The position numbers were made by a program, and so were the translations under genes. From an uncultured Colwellia sp. (GTDB lineage: Bacteria; Pseudomonadota; Gammaproteobacteria; Enterobacterales; Alteromonadaceae), in NCBI GenBank assembly GCA_913063325.1, contig CAJXYE010000041.1, forward strand, positions 1 to 40,339: a stretch of DNA of 40,339 bases. Direction: 5' to 3'. Position 1 is the first letter of the stretch. Every line of letters begins with the position of its first letter. The notes beneath the pieces are model-generated. The model was not told the origin of the DNA. It did not search any database and worked only from the letters and a program-made list of their open reading frames with translations. Of the stretch, positions 8,544 through 17,938 are shown piece after piece.

Positions 8544-10832
8544 TTAGCGATTTGAATACCTAATAAACTGAATCAACTGCTGTACTTGCTGATTATTAGG
8601 TACTAATTGATTAAGCTGATAAGCGTAATGTAACGCTTCATCAAACGATTTAAGCGAAATTAAAACACTCACTAACCCGTAAAGATAATCTGGATTGTTA
8701 GGCACTATTTGATGTGCTAAACCATAATCAGCTTTAGCTGCTTGAAGTTGCTGGTTTTCTTGTAATAAAACGGCCCTAGTATATAAATATCTAGGATTTC
8801 TAGCCTCATTAGCTACCGCTTTATCAAACAATGGTAAAGCTGCTTGTTTATTCTTTTGGCGCACTTTAGAAAGCGCTAACTGAAAATATAAATCTGCGGC
8901 TTTATTATTAACTTCTAGCCCTTGTTTTAGTATTTTTTCTACTTTGAATTCATCGCCTTGTTGTCGATAAACTTCAGCTAAATAAACATAAGCAGGCATA
9001 AAAATATCTTCTACTTTTATCGCAGTTAATAAAGCTTCTTCAGCTTGTTTAAAGTCTCTTTTCAAAGCATACACTTGTCCAATATTTACGTGGGCGGTCG
9101 CTCTATCAGCTTGATACAATTGTCCTTCAATGTATTCTGCAACCGCTTTTTCTAACTGTTGCCGTTTTTCTCCAACAAATGTCGGATCAGCCAGGTTTTC
9201 CACCAACTGGCGCCCTGCCGCCATTCTGACAGGCTTTTCTTGATGTGTAAGTAAAGGGATAAGCTTTAGTGAGCGATTGATTAAACTTAATTGCCCTGAT
9301 GCTCTAATCGCAGCGAGTACCAACATAATATCGCTACTATTAAGCTGCTTACTAATAAAGCCAATAAGTTCTCTATTATTTCTAGCACCAAATATACGTG
9401 AAACAGCCGAAGCCCTAATAATTTCAGGGTTTGTCGGGACATTGGCAATAGCCATTAATGCAGGTATAGCGGTAAAGTCGCCGCTATCAGCTAAAGCAAA
9501 GGCATGAGCGTAGCCTTTTTCTTTCTGATATGTTGAATTAGGAAACCACTTTGTTAACTGTTTGGCATGTTGGTCATTGGCTATATCACTATGACAAGAC
9601 TGGCAAGCATTTGGCACACCAAGCGTGACACTTAAATCAGGACGCGGAACTTTAAACGAATGGTCACGACGATCATCAACTTCCATATAAGTGGTTTCAG
9701 GCATATGGCAATTAACACATTGTGAACCAGCTGAATTAGCAAGGTGTTGGTGATGTGATCTAATATCGTACTGCTCTGCACTATGACATTGGGTACAGGT
9801 GGCGTTACCTTCAAGTTTAAGCTTTAAGGTATGCGGATCATGGCAATTAGTACAAGTAACACCATTTTGATACATTTTACTTTGCTTGAACGAGCCATAA
9901 ACATACACCTCATCAAAAATTTGCCCGTCAGGGTAATATAAAGGCGTATTTACTAATGACGATTGATATTGCTGATGATATGGCACTGATTCAGTGTGAT
10001 CTGACAGTTGTGATCTTCGGCTATGGCACTGAGCACATACTTCCACTTGCTGTGTTTTTTTCACTCGCGTTGTTGGAAATAGCTTACCTAAGTCATTAGT
10101 AGTAAATGCAGGTACTTGCGTTGAAATATCTTGGCTAAAGCCAAATTTATTTTTATTACTGTCAGGATTTTTTATTTTACTATCAGGATTTTTTACCCAC
10201 GTTAAATGTTGCTCACTTCCCTGATGACAAGCGGAACAACTAACATTAATGACGTCATAACTCGACTGATATGAAAGTGTTTCTAAATCAAAGCCTTTCT
10301 TAAAGTTTGTACTGTGGCAATCGGCGCAGTTTTGATTCCAATTTTGCCCCATTTGCGTCCAATGAAATTCATCTTCAGCATTAAGTTCAGGATAAAGGTT
10401 AAACCACCTTTGTCCACCTTCAGCTTTTGAGCGACTGTCCCAAGCGTAAGGAATAAATTGATACTTTCCTGCTCCATCACTAAACATATATTGTTGTAGC
10501 GGGTAATAACCAAAAGTATAAAGTAACTCTTTAGTTACTGGGCTTCCATCTACTCCAGGCATAGTTATTAAATACTTGTCGTCTTGAATCAGTAGCTTTA
10601 TTTCTTCATCGTTTAGCTTAACCTTGCCTAAAGTAAAATCTCCCAAATTAGAGTCCGATGATACTTCAGCCATAGAGTGAAAATGGTGTGAGCTTTTCCA
10701 AGCTAGTGTTTGAGTTTGATGACAAGAAGCACAGCTTAAGTCTTTGTTAGCTTCACTTTTAAAACTAACAAATAATGAAAAGACAAAGAAACACCAAATT
10801 AAAGCCATTGATGTTTTAAACCGAATTAGCAA
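8544..10832 (-). CDS. Octaheme c-type cytochrome with HEAT-like and TPR repeats, exported
   Basis: The 762-residue protein has a hydrophobic signal segment at residues 8-26. Eight CXXCH heme-binding motifs follow: CASCH (C34-H38), CADCH, CSACH, CAQCH, CTNCH, CTQCH, CVNCH and CQSCH, spread over about residues 34-420. The heme domain resembles the cytochrome c554-type multiheme fold. Residues about 440-560 look like HEAT-type helical repeats, and about 585-755 are tetratricopeptide repeats. A small tandem duplication (KNPDS twice, near residue 215) is visible. It should act in the periplasm as an electron carrier or multiheme oxidoreductase with a protein-docking tail. The substrate is unknown. 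It is co-oriented with the hydrolase gene on its upstream side but about 200 bp away, so operon membership is uncertain. Confidence 0.85.
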   Translation of the reverse strand: MLIRFKTSMALIWCFFVFSLFVSFKSEANKDLSCASCHQTQTLAWKSSHHFHSMAEVSSDSNLGDFTLGKVKLNDEEIKLLIQDDKYLITMPGVDGSPVTKELLYTFGYYPLQQYMFSDGAGKYQFIPYAWDSRSKAEGGQRWFNLYPELNAEDEFHWTQMGQNWNQNCADCHSTNFKKGFDLETLSYQSSYDVINVSCSACHQGSEQHLTWVKNPDSKIKNPDSNKNKFGFSQDISTQVPAFTTNDLGKLFPTTRVKKTQQVEVCAQCHSRRSQLSDHTESVPYHQQYQSSLVNTPLYYPDGQIFDEVYVYGSFKQSKMYQNGVTCTNCHDPHTLKLKLEGNATCTQCHSAEQYDIRSHHQHLANSAGSQCVNCHMPETTYMEVDDRRDHSFKVPRPDLSVTLGVPNACQSCHSDIANDQHAKQLTKWFPNSTYQKEKGYAHAFALADSGDFTAIPALMAIANVPTNPEIIRASAVSRIFGARNNRELIGFISKQLNSSDIMLVLAAIRASGQLSLINRSLKLIPLLTHQEKPVRMAAGRQLVENLADPTFVGEKRQQLEKAVAEYIEGQLYQADRATAHVNIGQVYALKRDFKQAEEALLTAIKVEDIFMPAYVYLAEVYRQQGDEFKVEKILKQGLEVNNKAADLYFQLALSKVRQKNKQAALPLFDKAVANEARNPRYLYTRAVLLQENQQLQAAKADYGLAHQIVPNNPDYLYGLVSVLISLKSFDEALHYAYQLNQLVPNNQQVQQLIQFIRYSNR

Positions 10833-11031
10833 AGTTATCCCTTAAAATTAATAAATTAAAACAAAACTTAAAGAAGTTTTTTAGCTATTACGCAAGATAA
10901 AATAAATTTATTGCCCAGTGCTCTTAAACACCCGATACACAAATAATGTGATTAACTACATGGTTGTAATGCTAACCATATACAAAGCAAAGCTTATCAA
11001 TCTATAAATTATTAATTCTACACAACTTAGC

Positions 11032-12057
11032 CTAAGCTTGTTGGAATAACTTTACACCTTGCTCATTAAGAGTCACTTTTAAGCGACCCGCTTTAACCAA
11101 TATTTGCAAACTAGCTAATGCTTCACCAAATGCAAATAAGTCATTACCTGAGTCAACTTCACAGTTAAATAACACTTGATAAGTTTCATTAACTTGTTTG
11201 GGTTCTTTACAATGCAGATAAAGCTGTTCAAGCTTTTCTTTATGCCCATAAACTATTTTATTTAATCGGCTAACACCACCATAAAAAGCTAAACCATGTG
11301 CTGGCAAAATCAAGGTTTCATCTGTAATCACTGTTGATATGTGCTGTGCTGAATCAAAATATAATTGCATAGGGTTAGCATCAGGCGCATCAGGCCAAAT
11401 ACTGATATTTGGCGTGATACTCGGTAATATTTGATCACCAGCAATAAGAATATCTAATTCCTGACAATAAAAACATGCATGCTCCGACGCATGGCCATAG
11501 CCCATCACTATTCGCCATTGATGATTACCTAAAGTAACTATTTGCTCATCTTGTAATACCTGACAAGGTGAGTCTACAGGGTAAATAATACTGCGAAAGG
11601 TATCAATATTCCTAAAATAAGCCTTTACTTGTTTTTGTCCTTCACCGTATCCAGTATAAAACTCATTGAGCTGATCTCTTGGTACACTTGGCTCACAAGA
11701 AAATAACATTTGATAATATTTGTAATCAGGCATTGAAATACTAAAACTAGGCTTGTGCTCTAGCTCTTCAAGTAGCCAACCCACTAAGCCAATATGATCA
11801 GGGTGACCATGAGTACAAATAATGCGAGTGATTGGTTTACCTTTTAACTGGTTATTTATTACCGCAAGCCACTGCTCTTTGGCTTTTGATGTATTCGGGC
11901 CAGTATCAATTACCACCCAACCATCAGCTTCTTCTATTAGCCAAATATTTATATGATCAAGTGCAAATGGCATACTAATGCGCAGCCAATATAAGTTATT
12001 ACCTACATGCAACAGGTGTTGAGGTTCGGGGGCTTTTTCTTTGAAATTCTTTAACAT
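11032..12057 (-). CDS. Metallo-beta-lactamase-fold hydrolase (glyoxalase II/LACTB2-like)
   Basis: The protein has 341 residues. The metal motif HxHxDH is intact as THGHPDHIG (H83, H85, D87, H88). Further ligand candidates are a His in GYGHASEH, an Asp in AGDQILP and a His in LPAHG. The C-terminal roughly 70 residues look like the winged-helix tail of LACTB2-like members. No signal peptide is present, so it is cytoplasmic. It probably hydrolyses a thioester, lactone or ester. It is not an alkylsulfatase of the SdsA type, which is much longer. A ribosome-binding site (GGAAAG) lies just before the ATG. A terminator stands immediately upstream, so it must have its own promoter or depend on read-through from the receptor gene. 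Confidence 0.8.
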   Translation of the reverse strand: MLKNFKEKAPEPQHLLHVGNNLYWLRISMPFALDHINIWLIEEADGWVVIDTGPNTSKAKEQWLAVINNQLKGKPITRIICTHGHPDHIGLVGWLLEELEHKPSFSISMPDYKYYQMLFSCEPSVPRDQLNEFYTGYGEGQKQVKAYFRNIDTFRSIIYPVDSPCQVLQDEQIVTLGNHQWRIVMGYGHASEHACFYCQELDILIAGDQILPSITPNISIWPDAPDANPMQLYFDSAQHISTVITDETLILPAHGLAFYGGVSRLNKIVYGHKEKLEQLYLHCKEPKQVNETYQVLFNCEVDSGNDLFAFGEALASLQILVKAGRLKVTLNEQGVKLFQQA

Positions 12058-12084
12058 TTTATACTTTCCAAAAATAGACGAGCG

Positions 12085-12130
12085 AAAAAAAGGCGATAGT
12101 AAGGTAACAATGTCACCTTACTTTCGCCTT
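12085..12130 (-). terminator. Rho-independent terminator after the TonB-dependent receptor gene
   Basis: On the minus strand a 16-bp near-perfect stem (arms 12115-12130 and 12090-12105, one mismatch) closes a short loop and is followed by six T residues. It lies 29 bp after the receptor stop and 28 bp before the hydrolase start, so it should cut most receptor transcripts from the hydrolase. Confidence 0.85.
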
Positions 12131-12158
12131 AACTTGCGAGCAATTATTCGAGTTTAAT

Positions 12159-14588
12159 TTAGAAGTTAAAACCTACTTCGAAGTTAATACGACGTTTACT
12201 TTGATGAACACCATTAGAATATGCACCAGCCACTAGTGGGATCTTAGTTAAATAAACTTCATAATCTTCATCAAATAAATTGTTAACCGTAAATGCCGCA
12301 TGCCAATTGCTATCATCTGGAGTTAATGTCACACGATAGTCAACTAATGCGTAGCCGTCTTGCATCAAGTTTTGTTCATTACTTGAGTCAACCGTATGCT
12401 TTGATTTGTAGCTAACACTTAACATGTTAACTAATTCATAGCTGTCAAATACTTCTGTTACATGTTCAGCTGCAACGAAGGCTTTAAACTCAGGCACCCA
12501 AGCTAGGTTATCACCTGACCAATCACATTTACCATTAGCGCCCTGCTCACCTCTATAAACTTCAGTTAAGCTACACGCTGCACCTTGGAATTCATCGTAG
12601 TAAAAATCTAAGTATTCCGCATTTGCAGTAATTTTTAGATCATCTGTTGCTTGCCAGATAAACTCTACGTCAACACCTTTTTGAATTGATTTACCTGCAT
12701 TACCTACGTTAAATCCAATAGAACCATTAAAAATCGACGTTTGTAGGTTGTCGTAAACACCATAAAAGGCTGCAACATTCAAGCGAACTGTTTCCCAGTC
12801 TGACTTAAAGCCTACTTCCCACGCTGATACACTTTCATCTTCAAATTCAGTATCTTCTGGCGTACCCGCTGAAGGTCCAGGTGATGTGCCAAGAGGGCTC
12901 GCTGTAACTGGGCCTTCATAAAGCGTATCAAAACCACCCGCTTTAGCACCATCGGCGTAATTTACATAACCCATAAAGTCGTCAGAGAAATGATAACTAG
13001 CACTTGCTTGTAACATTAAGTGATCTTCTTCGCGTACCATATCTTGAAATTCATGCGGAGCACCCACAGACTTTAATACTCCCCAGTAACTAAACAATTC
13101 AGGTGTTAAGCCCGCATATGGATGTCCTTCTGGGTATGGTGCACTAGTAGCAGTAGTACCGTCAATATTAAGTAATCTTAAGCCTTGAGTGGCTGTTTTC
13201 TCAATATCGGTATAACGCAAGCCAAGTGTTAAACTTAACTTATCTGTTGGCAAATAATCGATTTGAGCAAATAAAGCTGTTTGCTCAGTGTTTTGCATTA
13301 GGTAGTTAGAACGAGAAAATGAACCAAACTCTAATGGGCTACCAATTAATGTGCTTACATGAGGCATATAAAAGTCAACATCAAAACCTGTATTAAAATC
13401 TGCATCTTGATAATAAAGGCCTGCCATAATGTTTAATTGGTCGTTTATTTCAGTATCTAAACGCAATTCTTGAGAAAACTGACTGTAATCTTCAGGTGTA
13501 TTTGTCGACATAAAGTTTGCCGGTGTCATATCAACATCTAACGTATGATAATAATCATAGTTACTGTCAGCTGTAATTGAGGTTAATGACATGCTGTCGT
13601 TAATTTGCCATACAACTTCAAGCATAGTTTCATCACTGTCGTTGTAGTTACCTGACGGGCCATTGTTAAAAATACTATCGTCATTACCCGTATTTAAATC
13701 ACCTGTGCCAATACCAAAAGCGGCTAATGGTGAATTTTCTAATGGCGTAAAATCAGGGTTTACATGCGCATAAATAGCTAACGTTTCACCATGTTTTTCA
13801 AAATCTGCTTGTTCATGACGAAGGTAAATACTCCATTCATCACTCGGCTCCCATACCGCACTGACACGAAATGCAGAGTCTTCATAAGAATTTTCTACTT
13901 CACCTGTATAACGGTTATATGCAGCGCCACCACTTTGGTCACGCCATTTACCCGCAACGCGAACAGCAAATTCGTCTGTTACTGGTATATTTACACCGCC
14001 TAAAATTTGTGACTCTTCATATTCTGTTTCATATTTAACGGTAAAGTTACCATTTAGTTCATCACCAACTTCAGGACGCTTAGTAGCCATGCTTAACGCA
14101 CCACCAACTGAGCTGTTACCGTAAAGTGACACTTGTGGGCCCTTTAATACCTCCACACGCTCCATATCGAAGAAACCTGAACGCTGTTGATTCATACGAC
14201 CACGGTATACACCGTCTACATATGTTCCTACAGACTGTTCAAATGACTGGTTATCACCTGATGAAACACCACGAAGTGATAAACGTGAATGGTTAGCTAG
14301 TTGTGGCTGTTCAAGACCTGGAACAAACTTAGTAAGGTCGTTAACACTGTGTACGCCCATGCCTTCCATATGTTCGCCTGTTACCGCGTTAACACTTGAA
14401 GGTACTGTTTGAACTGACTCTACTCTTTTACGAGCTGTTACTTGGATGACTTCTAAGCCAGATTTCTCTTTGGCTTTTTCAGCCTGCTCACCAGCAGCTT
14501 CTTCTGCGTACAAGCTGCCTGAAAATAAGAATGAAACCCCGATAGCCGCCGCTAAGCGACTTTTTACAAAAACATTGTTGTTTCTCAT
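12159..14588 (-). CDS. TonB-dependent outer-membrane receptor
   Basis: The protein has 809 residues with a signal peptide ending near SLYAEE (about residue 29). A TonB-box-like segment is followed by the plug domain starting IQVTARKRVESVQTVPSSVN, which contains the typical LSLRGVSSGD and VEVLKGPQVSLYGNSSVGGA motifs at about residues 100-170. The remainder is a 22-strand barrel ending in RINFEVGFNF with the C-terminal aromatic. It imports a ligand too large for porins using TonB energy. The opening TARKR type is frequent in receptors for organic substrates in marine Alteromonadales and sphingomonads, but the ligand cannot be read from sequence. A strong GGGGAAAG ribosome-binding site precedes the ATG. 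The 278-bp gap upstream separates it from the LuxR gene, which reads in the same direction and may control it. Confidence 0.9.
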   Translation of the reverse strand: MRNNNVFVKSRLAAAIGVSFLFSGSLYAEEAAGEQAEKAKEKSGLEVIQVTARKRVESVQTVPSSVNAVTGEHMEGMGVHSVNDLTKFVPGLEQPQLANHSRLSLRGVSSGDNQSFEQSVGTYVDGVYRGRMNQQRSGFFDMERVEVLKGPQVSLYGNSSVGGALSMATKRPEVGDELNGNFTVKYETEYEESQILGGVNIPVTDEFAVRVAGKWRDQSGGAAYNRYTGEVENSYEDSAFRVSAVWEPSDEWSIYLRHEQADFEKHGETLAIYAHVNPDFTPLENSPLAAFGIGTGDLNTGNDDSIFNNGPSGNYNDSDETMLEVVWQINDSMSLTSITADSNYDYYHTLDVDMTPANFMSTNTPEDYSQFSQELRLDTEINDQLNIMAGLYYQDADFNTGFDVDFYMPHVSTLIGSPLEFGSFSRSNYLMQNTEQTALFAQIDYLPTDKLSLTLGLRYTDIEKTATQGLRLLNIDGTTATSAPYPEGHPYAGLTPELFSYWGVLKSVGAPHEFQDMVREEDHLMLQASASYHFSDDFMGYVNYADGAKAGGFDTLYEGPVTASPLGTSPGPSAGTPEDTEFEDESVSAWEVGFKSDWETVRLNVAAFYGVYDNLQTSIFNGSIGFNVGNAGKSIQKGVDVEFIWQATDDLKITANAEYLDFYYDEFQGAACSLTEVYRGEQGANGKCDWSGDNLAWVPEFKAFVAAEHVTEVFDSYELVNMLSVSYKSKHTVDSSNEQNLMQDGYALVDYRVTLTPDDSNWHAAFTVNNLFDEDYEVYLTKIPLVAGAYSNGVHQSKRRINFEVGFNF

Positions 14589-14866
14589 AACTTTCCCCGA
14601 TTGTTAATTTCACTTAAATTTATAATTATCCTTTATCAATAGTAGAGTCCTTTATGCGAAATTCAGGTCATATTCTGCTATTTAATTGTCTTAAATATAG
14701 CTAACGTTTTAAAATTTGATAGAAAAGTAACTAAGTTTTGTAGGCTCATATCCAAAACGACATTCAAGCTAGACCGTTATACATTTGGGGCTTTGATAAG
14801 TTTCTTTAGAATCGTTCAATGCTTTATCAAGTAGGTAAAAAGACGTCAAATTAAGCAAAAATAAAT

Positions 14867-17569
14867 TTATAATAAACCAAGTTCTCGTGCTTTTGAGGTA
14901 GCTTGATTTCTTCTTTTAACCCCTAATTTTGAAAATAAATTGCTTAAATGCCACTTAACTGTACTTTCTGACAAGCTTAGTAACGCACTAATTTTGCTAT
15001 TAGTATGGCCTTTATTAATGAGGTGCAATAACTCTTCTTCTCGCTTGGTAAGTGGTTCAATTAGCCTATTATTTACTTCTTCGTATTGCGCCGCGTTAGC
15101 TTCAATACCAAAAGCGGCTAATAAAGATGCTATATAAAGTGCTAGTTTAGAGTTATAGTCATCTAAGGTTTGGTATAACTCTTTTAATAGCTCGCTAATC
15201 ACTTCGCCTTCATCAACAAACGTCCGAACAAACCCTTCATTTTGGCCTTGAGCTACTAATTTAGTTAGCAGCCTTAATGCTTGTCTATGTTCATTGCTCT
15301 GCTTTAACGCAACTACTTTTAAAACTTCTAATTTTAATATGCGATAATGGCGATTAGGTTGCGACTGCTCGATTGCATCAGCTATTTGCTTTAACGCTTT
15401 CTTGTATTGCTGGTTTGCTAACAAAAGTCGAATGCTGGTAATAGTATCAGCCTCATTGTCTGCAGCGATTGAGCACTGCGCTTTTTTAACCACTAAATTT
15501 TCGCTACTAATACGTTCAGCAATGTCGTTTGCTAATATGACCTCACCATTATTAAGGTGGATCCTCACCAGCTCCCACCGCGCAATAGCCGAAAGTCGAG
15601 GTAAATGATCGGAATAACCTATCTGTTCAAGTGTCTCAATTACTTTAATAGCATCATTAGTATTATTTTTTGCCAAATGAATTCGCGCCAAGCATAAATA
15701 ACTTACTGCTAACCATTCTGGTAACGCAAACTGCCTAATTAACGAGAGGTTTCTTGTAAGAATAGTTTCGCAGTCATCTAACTTATTCGTTTCATATAGT
15801 AAACTTGTATACGCTGGAAGTACGCCATAAGCATTTGCTGACTCAATAAAGTCTTGCTGATAAAAATCTCTAAGCCCTTGCTCAGCTACTGCGAGTGCTC
15901 TTTTAAGTTTTCCTTGCAATAATAGAGCAAAAGCTTGAACGGCATGAGCATAAGTTACGGTAAAAAAAACATTATCTGATGATTTGTTTTTACCCATAAA
16001 TTGCGTTAACGCCAACGCATTCATACCATCAATTCTTGCATCTTCAAATTTTGCTTGGCTTAAATGGATGTACGCTTGAATATTATAAAAACCAATTCTA
16101 ACCAATGAATGGTTACTAGGTTGATTATCAGCCAACAATGCTTGTACTACGTTTAGCGTCTCATCATTATTGTCAGACATTATGCTAAACGATATTTTTA
16201 AAGACGTAAAAATACGCTGCTGCTCTTTAGTTAACTTATTAGCCTTTTGCCACTCACTAATTTGAGAAATATCCTTCTCAACCAATAATGTGCGTTTATA
16301 AAATAAATCAGCCCATGTTTTTGCTAAATACAAATTAATATGTTGATTTAATAACTCAGAAGAAATGCTATTTGTCCAATCAGCTAATGTATTAAACTGC
16401 GCTTTTCTTAACATAGGTAGAGCAAAGTCATCCATCATTTGAGCGGCAAGTTCATTGGCATTACCAGCTATAGCATGCTCTATTGCTAATCTTGGCCTGT
16501 TATTTTCTTTAAACCACTTTGCCGCTTTAACGTGCAATGGCTCTACCTGTTCTGCATAATCTCGTTTTAATAGTTTAATTAAAAAGCTTGCAAACAATTG
16601 GTGATAACTTAACCAAGATTGTTGTTGATTGGTTGACTCAATCAATATCGACTCTTCAAGATCTTCATTTAGCATTGTCGCTGCTCTTCCAGCGGAAAAA
16701 GTGTCAGCTAATAAATGCTGGCAAAGTGGCAAATTAAACTCTGACAGAATTGATGTCTTTACTAAAAACTCTTGTTGTTCAGCAGATTTGTGGTTAAAAA
16801 TGTTTTCAATTAAATAATCATCAAACAGCTCACTGGTAACTTTTCCGTCTACCGTCAGTTGACTAAGTTGCTCTGGTTGTTTGATCAAAAAAGTAGACAG
16901 CTTTAATGCTGCAGGCCAGCCATCGGTTAATTCATATAATTTGCATATTTGTTCTTCATTTAGTTGAATATCACCAAAACGAGAAAAATATACTTTAGTT
17001 TGCTCAAAGCTAAATTTTAGCTCCGATGTTGAAACCTCTATTAAGTTATCTGCTATTTTCAATTTTGACAAAGCAAGCTTTGGCGCAGTGCGAGAAGCAA
17101 TAATAATTTGCTGATGACTTTTTAAATGATTAAGGGCGTCACTTAAAATACTTAACGTTGACGGTTCTGTTATTACGTCAAAATTATCAAGAAAAAGATA
17201 AAAAGGCTGTTCATTATCAGCAATAGCCGACAACAATACATTTAAGTCGTCAGTATTATGTGGGTTTTCTTTTGTAGCTACTTTACTCGAGCCCGATACT
17301 GATGCATTACTAGCTTCACTAACCACTTGCAATAAACGTGATATATCATTGTCAGCTTTTTCTAAATTAATCCAAATTGTGCGGGCTTTTTTTGCTTGTA
17401 ACCAAGCAAGGTATTGTAAAAGTAAGGTTGTTTTACCATAACCAGCAAGCCCTTGCACTATCGCTACATTACGTAACGGTTTTGCAGTTAAATGCTGAAC
17501 TAATTCTGTCTGCTCTATTAAATGTTTGGTAATTACTTTAGGAGTAAATTTAGCTGCAGAAATTTGCAC
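14867..17569 (-). CDS. MalT/AlkS-type LuxR-family transcriptional activator with ATPase domain
   Basis: The protein has 900 residues. It opens with a STAND-type NTPase carrying a Walker A loop GLAGYGKTT (residues 40-48) and a Walker B-like FYLFLDNFDV near residue 125. A long helical TPR-like sensor region follows (about 330-800). It closes with a LuxR helix-turn-helix (about 835-900, LTKREEELLHLINKGHTNSK then SESTVKWHLSNLFSKLGVKR). MalT (901 aa) and AlkS (882 aa) share this build and size. Such regulators bind an inducer and ATP, oligomerise and activate promoters. The start is GTG with an AGGG ribosome-binding site. It is divergent from the sulfatase and upstream of the receptor, so both are likely targets. 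The inducer is unknown. Confidence 0.88.
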   Translation of the reverse strand: MQISAAKFTPKVITKHLIEQTELVQHLTAKPLRNVAIVQGLAGYGKTTLLLQYLAWLQAKKARTIWINLEKADNDISRLLQVVSEASNASVSGSSKVATKENPHNTDDLNVLLSAIADNEQPFYLFLDNFDVITEPSTLSILSDALNHLKSHQQIIIASRTAPKLALSKLKIADNLIEVSTSELKFSFEQTKVYFSRFGDIQLNEEQICKLYELTDGWPAALKLSTFLIKQPEQLSQLTVDGKVTSELFDDYLIENIFNHKSAEQQEFLVKTSILSEFNLPLCQHLLADTFSAGRAATMLNEDLEESILIESTNQQQSWLSYHQLFASFLIKLLKRDYAEQVEPLHVKAAKWFKENNRPRLAIEHAIAGNANELAAQMMDDFALPMLRKAQFNTLADWTNSISSELLNQHINLYLAKTWADLFYKRTLLVEKDISQISEWQKANKLTKEQQRIFTSLKISFSIMSDNNDETLNVVQALLADNQPSNHSLVRIGFYNIQAYIHLSQAKFEDARIDGMNALALTQFMGKNKSSDNVFFTVTYAHAVQAFALLLQGKLKRALAVAEQGLRDFYQQDFIESANAYGVLPAYTSLLYETNKLDDCETILTRNLSLIRQFALPEWLAVSYLCLARIHLAKNNTNDAIKVIETLEQIGYSDHLPRLSAIARWELVRIHLNNGEVILANDIAERISSENLVVKKAQCSIAADNEADTITSIRLLLANQQYKKALKQIADAIEQSQPNRHYRILKLEVLKVVALKQSNEHRQALRLLTKLVAQGQNEGFVRTFVDEGEVISELLKELYQTLDDYNSKLALYIASLLAAFGIEANAAQYEEVNNRLIEPLTKREEELLHLINKGHTNSKISALLSLSESTVKWHLSNLFSKLGVKRRNQATSKARELGLL

Positions 17570-17938
17570 AAAGCGCCCTATTATTCATAATTAGTAATGT
17601 AGATGCGTCAAAGTAATACGCATATGCTAGCCCTACATTATTGATATTATTATACATTGTAGTTCTTTTTTTAATGAACAGAAACATAGTATAAAGTAAT
17701 TTTCTAACGAGTATTTTATGTTTACTAGATATAGCCCGCACAGACCATTTTTTTGCTTGTTAAGACCAGCATGCCCTAATCAAAACATCTATAGTTAAAA
17801 ACTAGGATAGTTTTAATCGGCTATTAATACGCTTTTTAGCTTGATAGAAATATTATAAATGTAGTTTAAATAAAATTCATAAAAACAAGCATATTCAAAC
17901 TATTGAATAAACTTTTGCTCTATTAACGGACAATTATT
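17570..17938. promoter_or_regulatory. Divergent control region between the LuxR-type regulator and the sulfatase
   Basis: This is a 369-bp gene-free stretch with AT-rich sequence on both sides. Nested inverted repeats lie near its left end (17595-17640). The heptamer AATGTAG or its complement recurs within it, for example at 17596-17602, 17633-17639 and near 17858. I see no convincing sigma-70 hexamer pair. Both promoters should be here because the genes diverge. Confidence 0.6.
17595..17640. promoter_or_regulatory. Nested inverted repeats, candidate regulator-binding site
   Basis: TAATGTAG (17595-17602) pairs with CTACATTA (17633-17640), a perfect 8-bp inverted repeat. Inside it ATGCGT (17603-17608) pairs with ACGCAT (17618-17623). 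The structure lies 26-71 bp upstream of the regulator's GTG and about 300 bp from the sulfatase. It could be an autoregulatory operator or fold as a hairpin in the regulator leader. The function is inferred. Confidence 0.45.

Noticed and set aside
10861..10885. A terminator-like AAAACTT/AAGTTTT hairpin just upstream of the cytochrome gene
   Set aside because: The stem is only A/T-rich with one G-C-type pair, and it would stand in front of the gene it should not stop. It is likely chance in AT-rich sequence.
11032..12057. The metallo-beta-lactamase-fold protein as an SdsA-type alkylsulfatase paired with the sulfatase locus
   Set aside because: It is only 341 residues, has no signal peptide and lacks the long C-terminal domains of SdsA-type enzymes. 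Its tail fits the LACTB2-like group better.
17550..17741. A small gene upstream of the LuxR-type regulator on the minus strand
   Set aside because: It overlaps the regulator start in another frame, lacks a ribosome-binding site and covers the inverted repeats of the control region.
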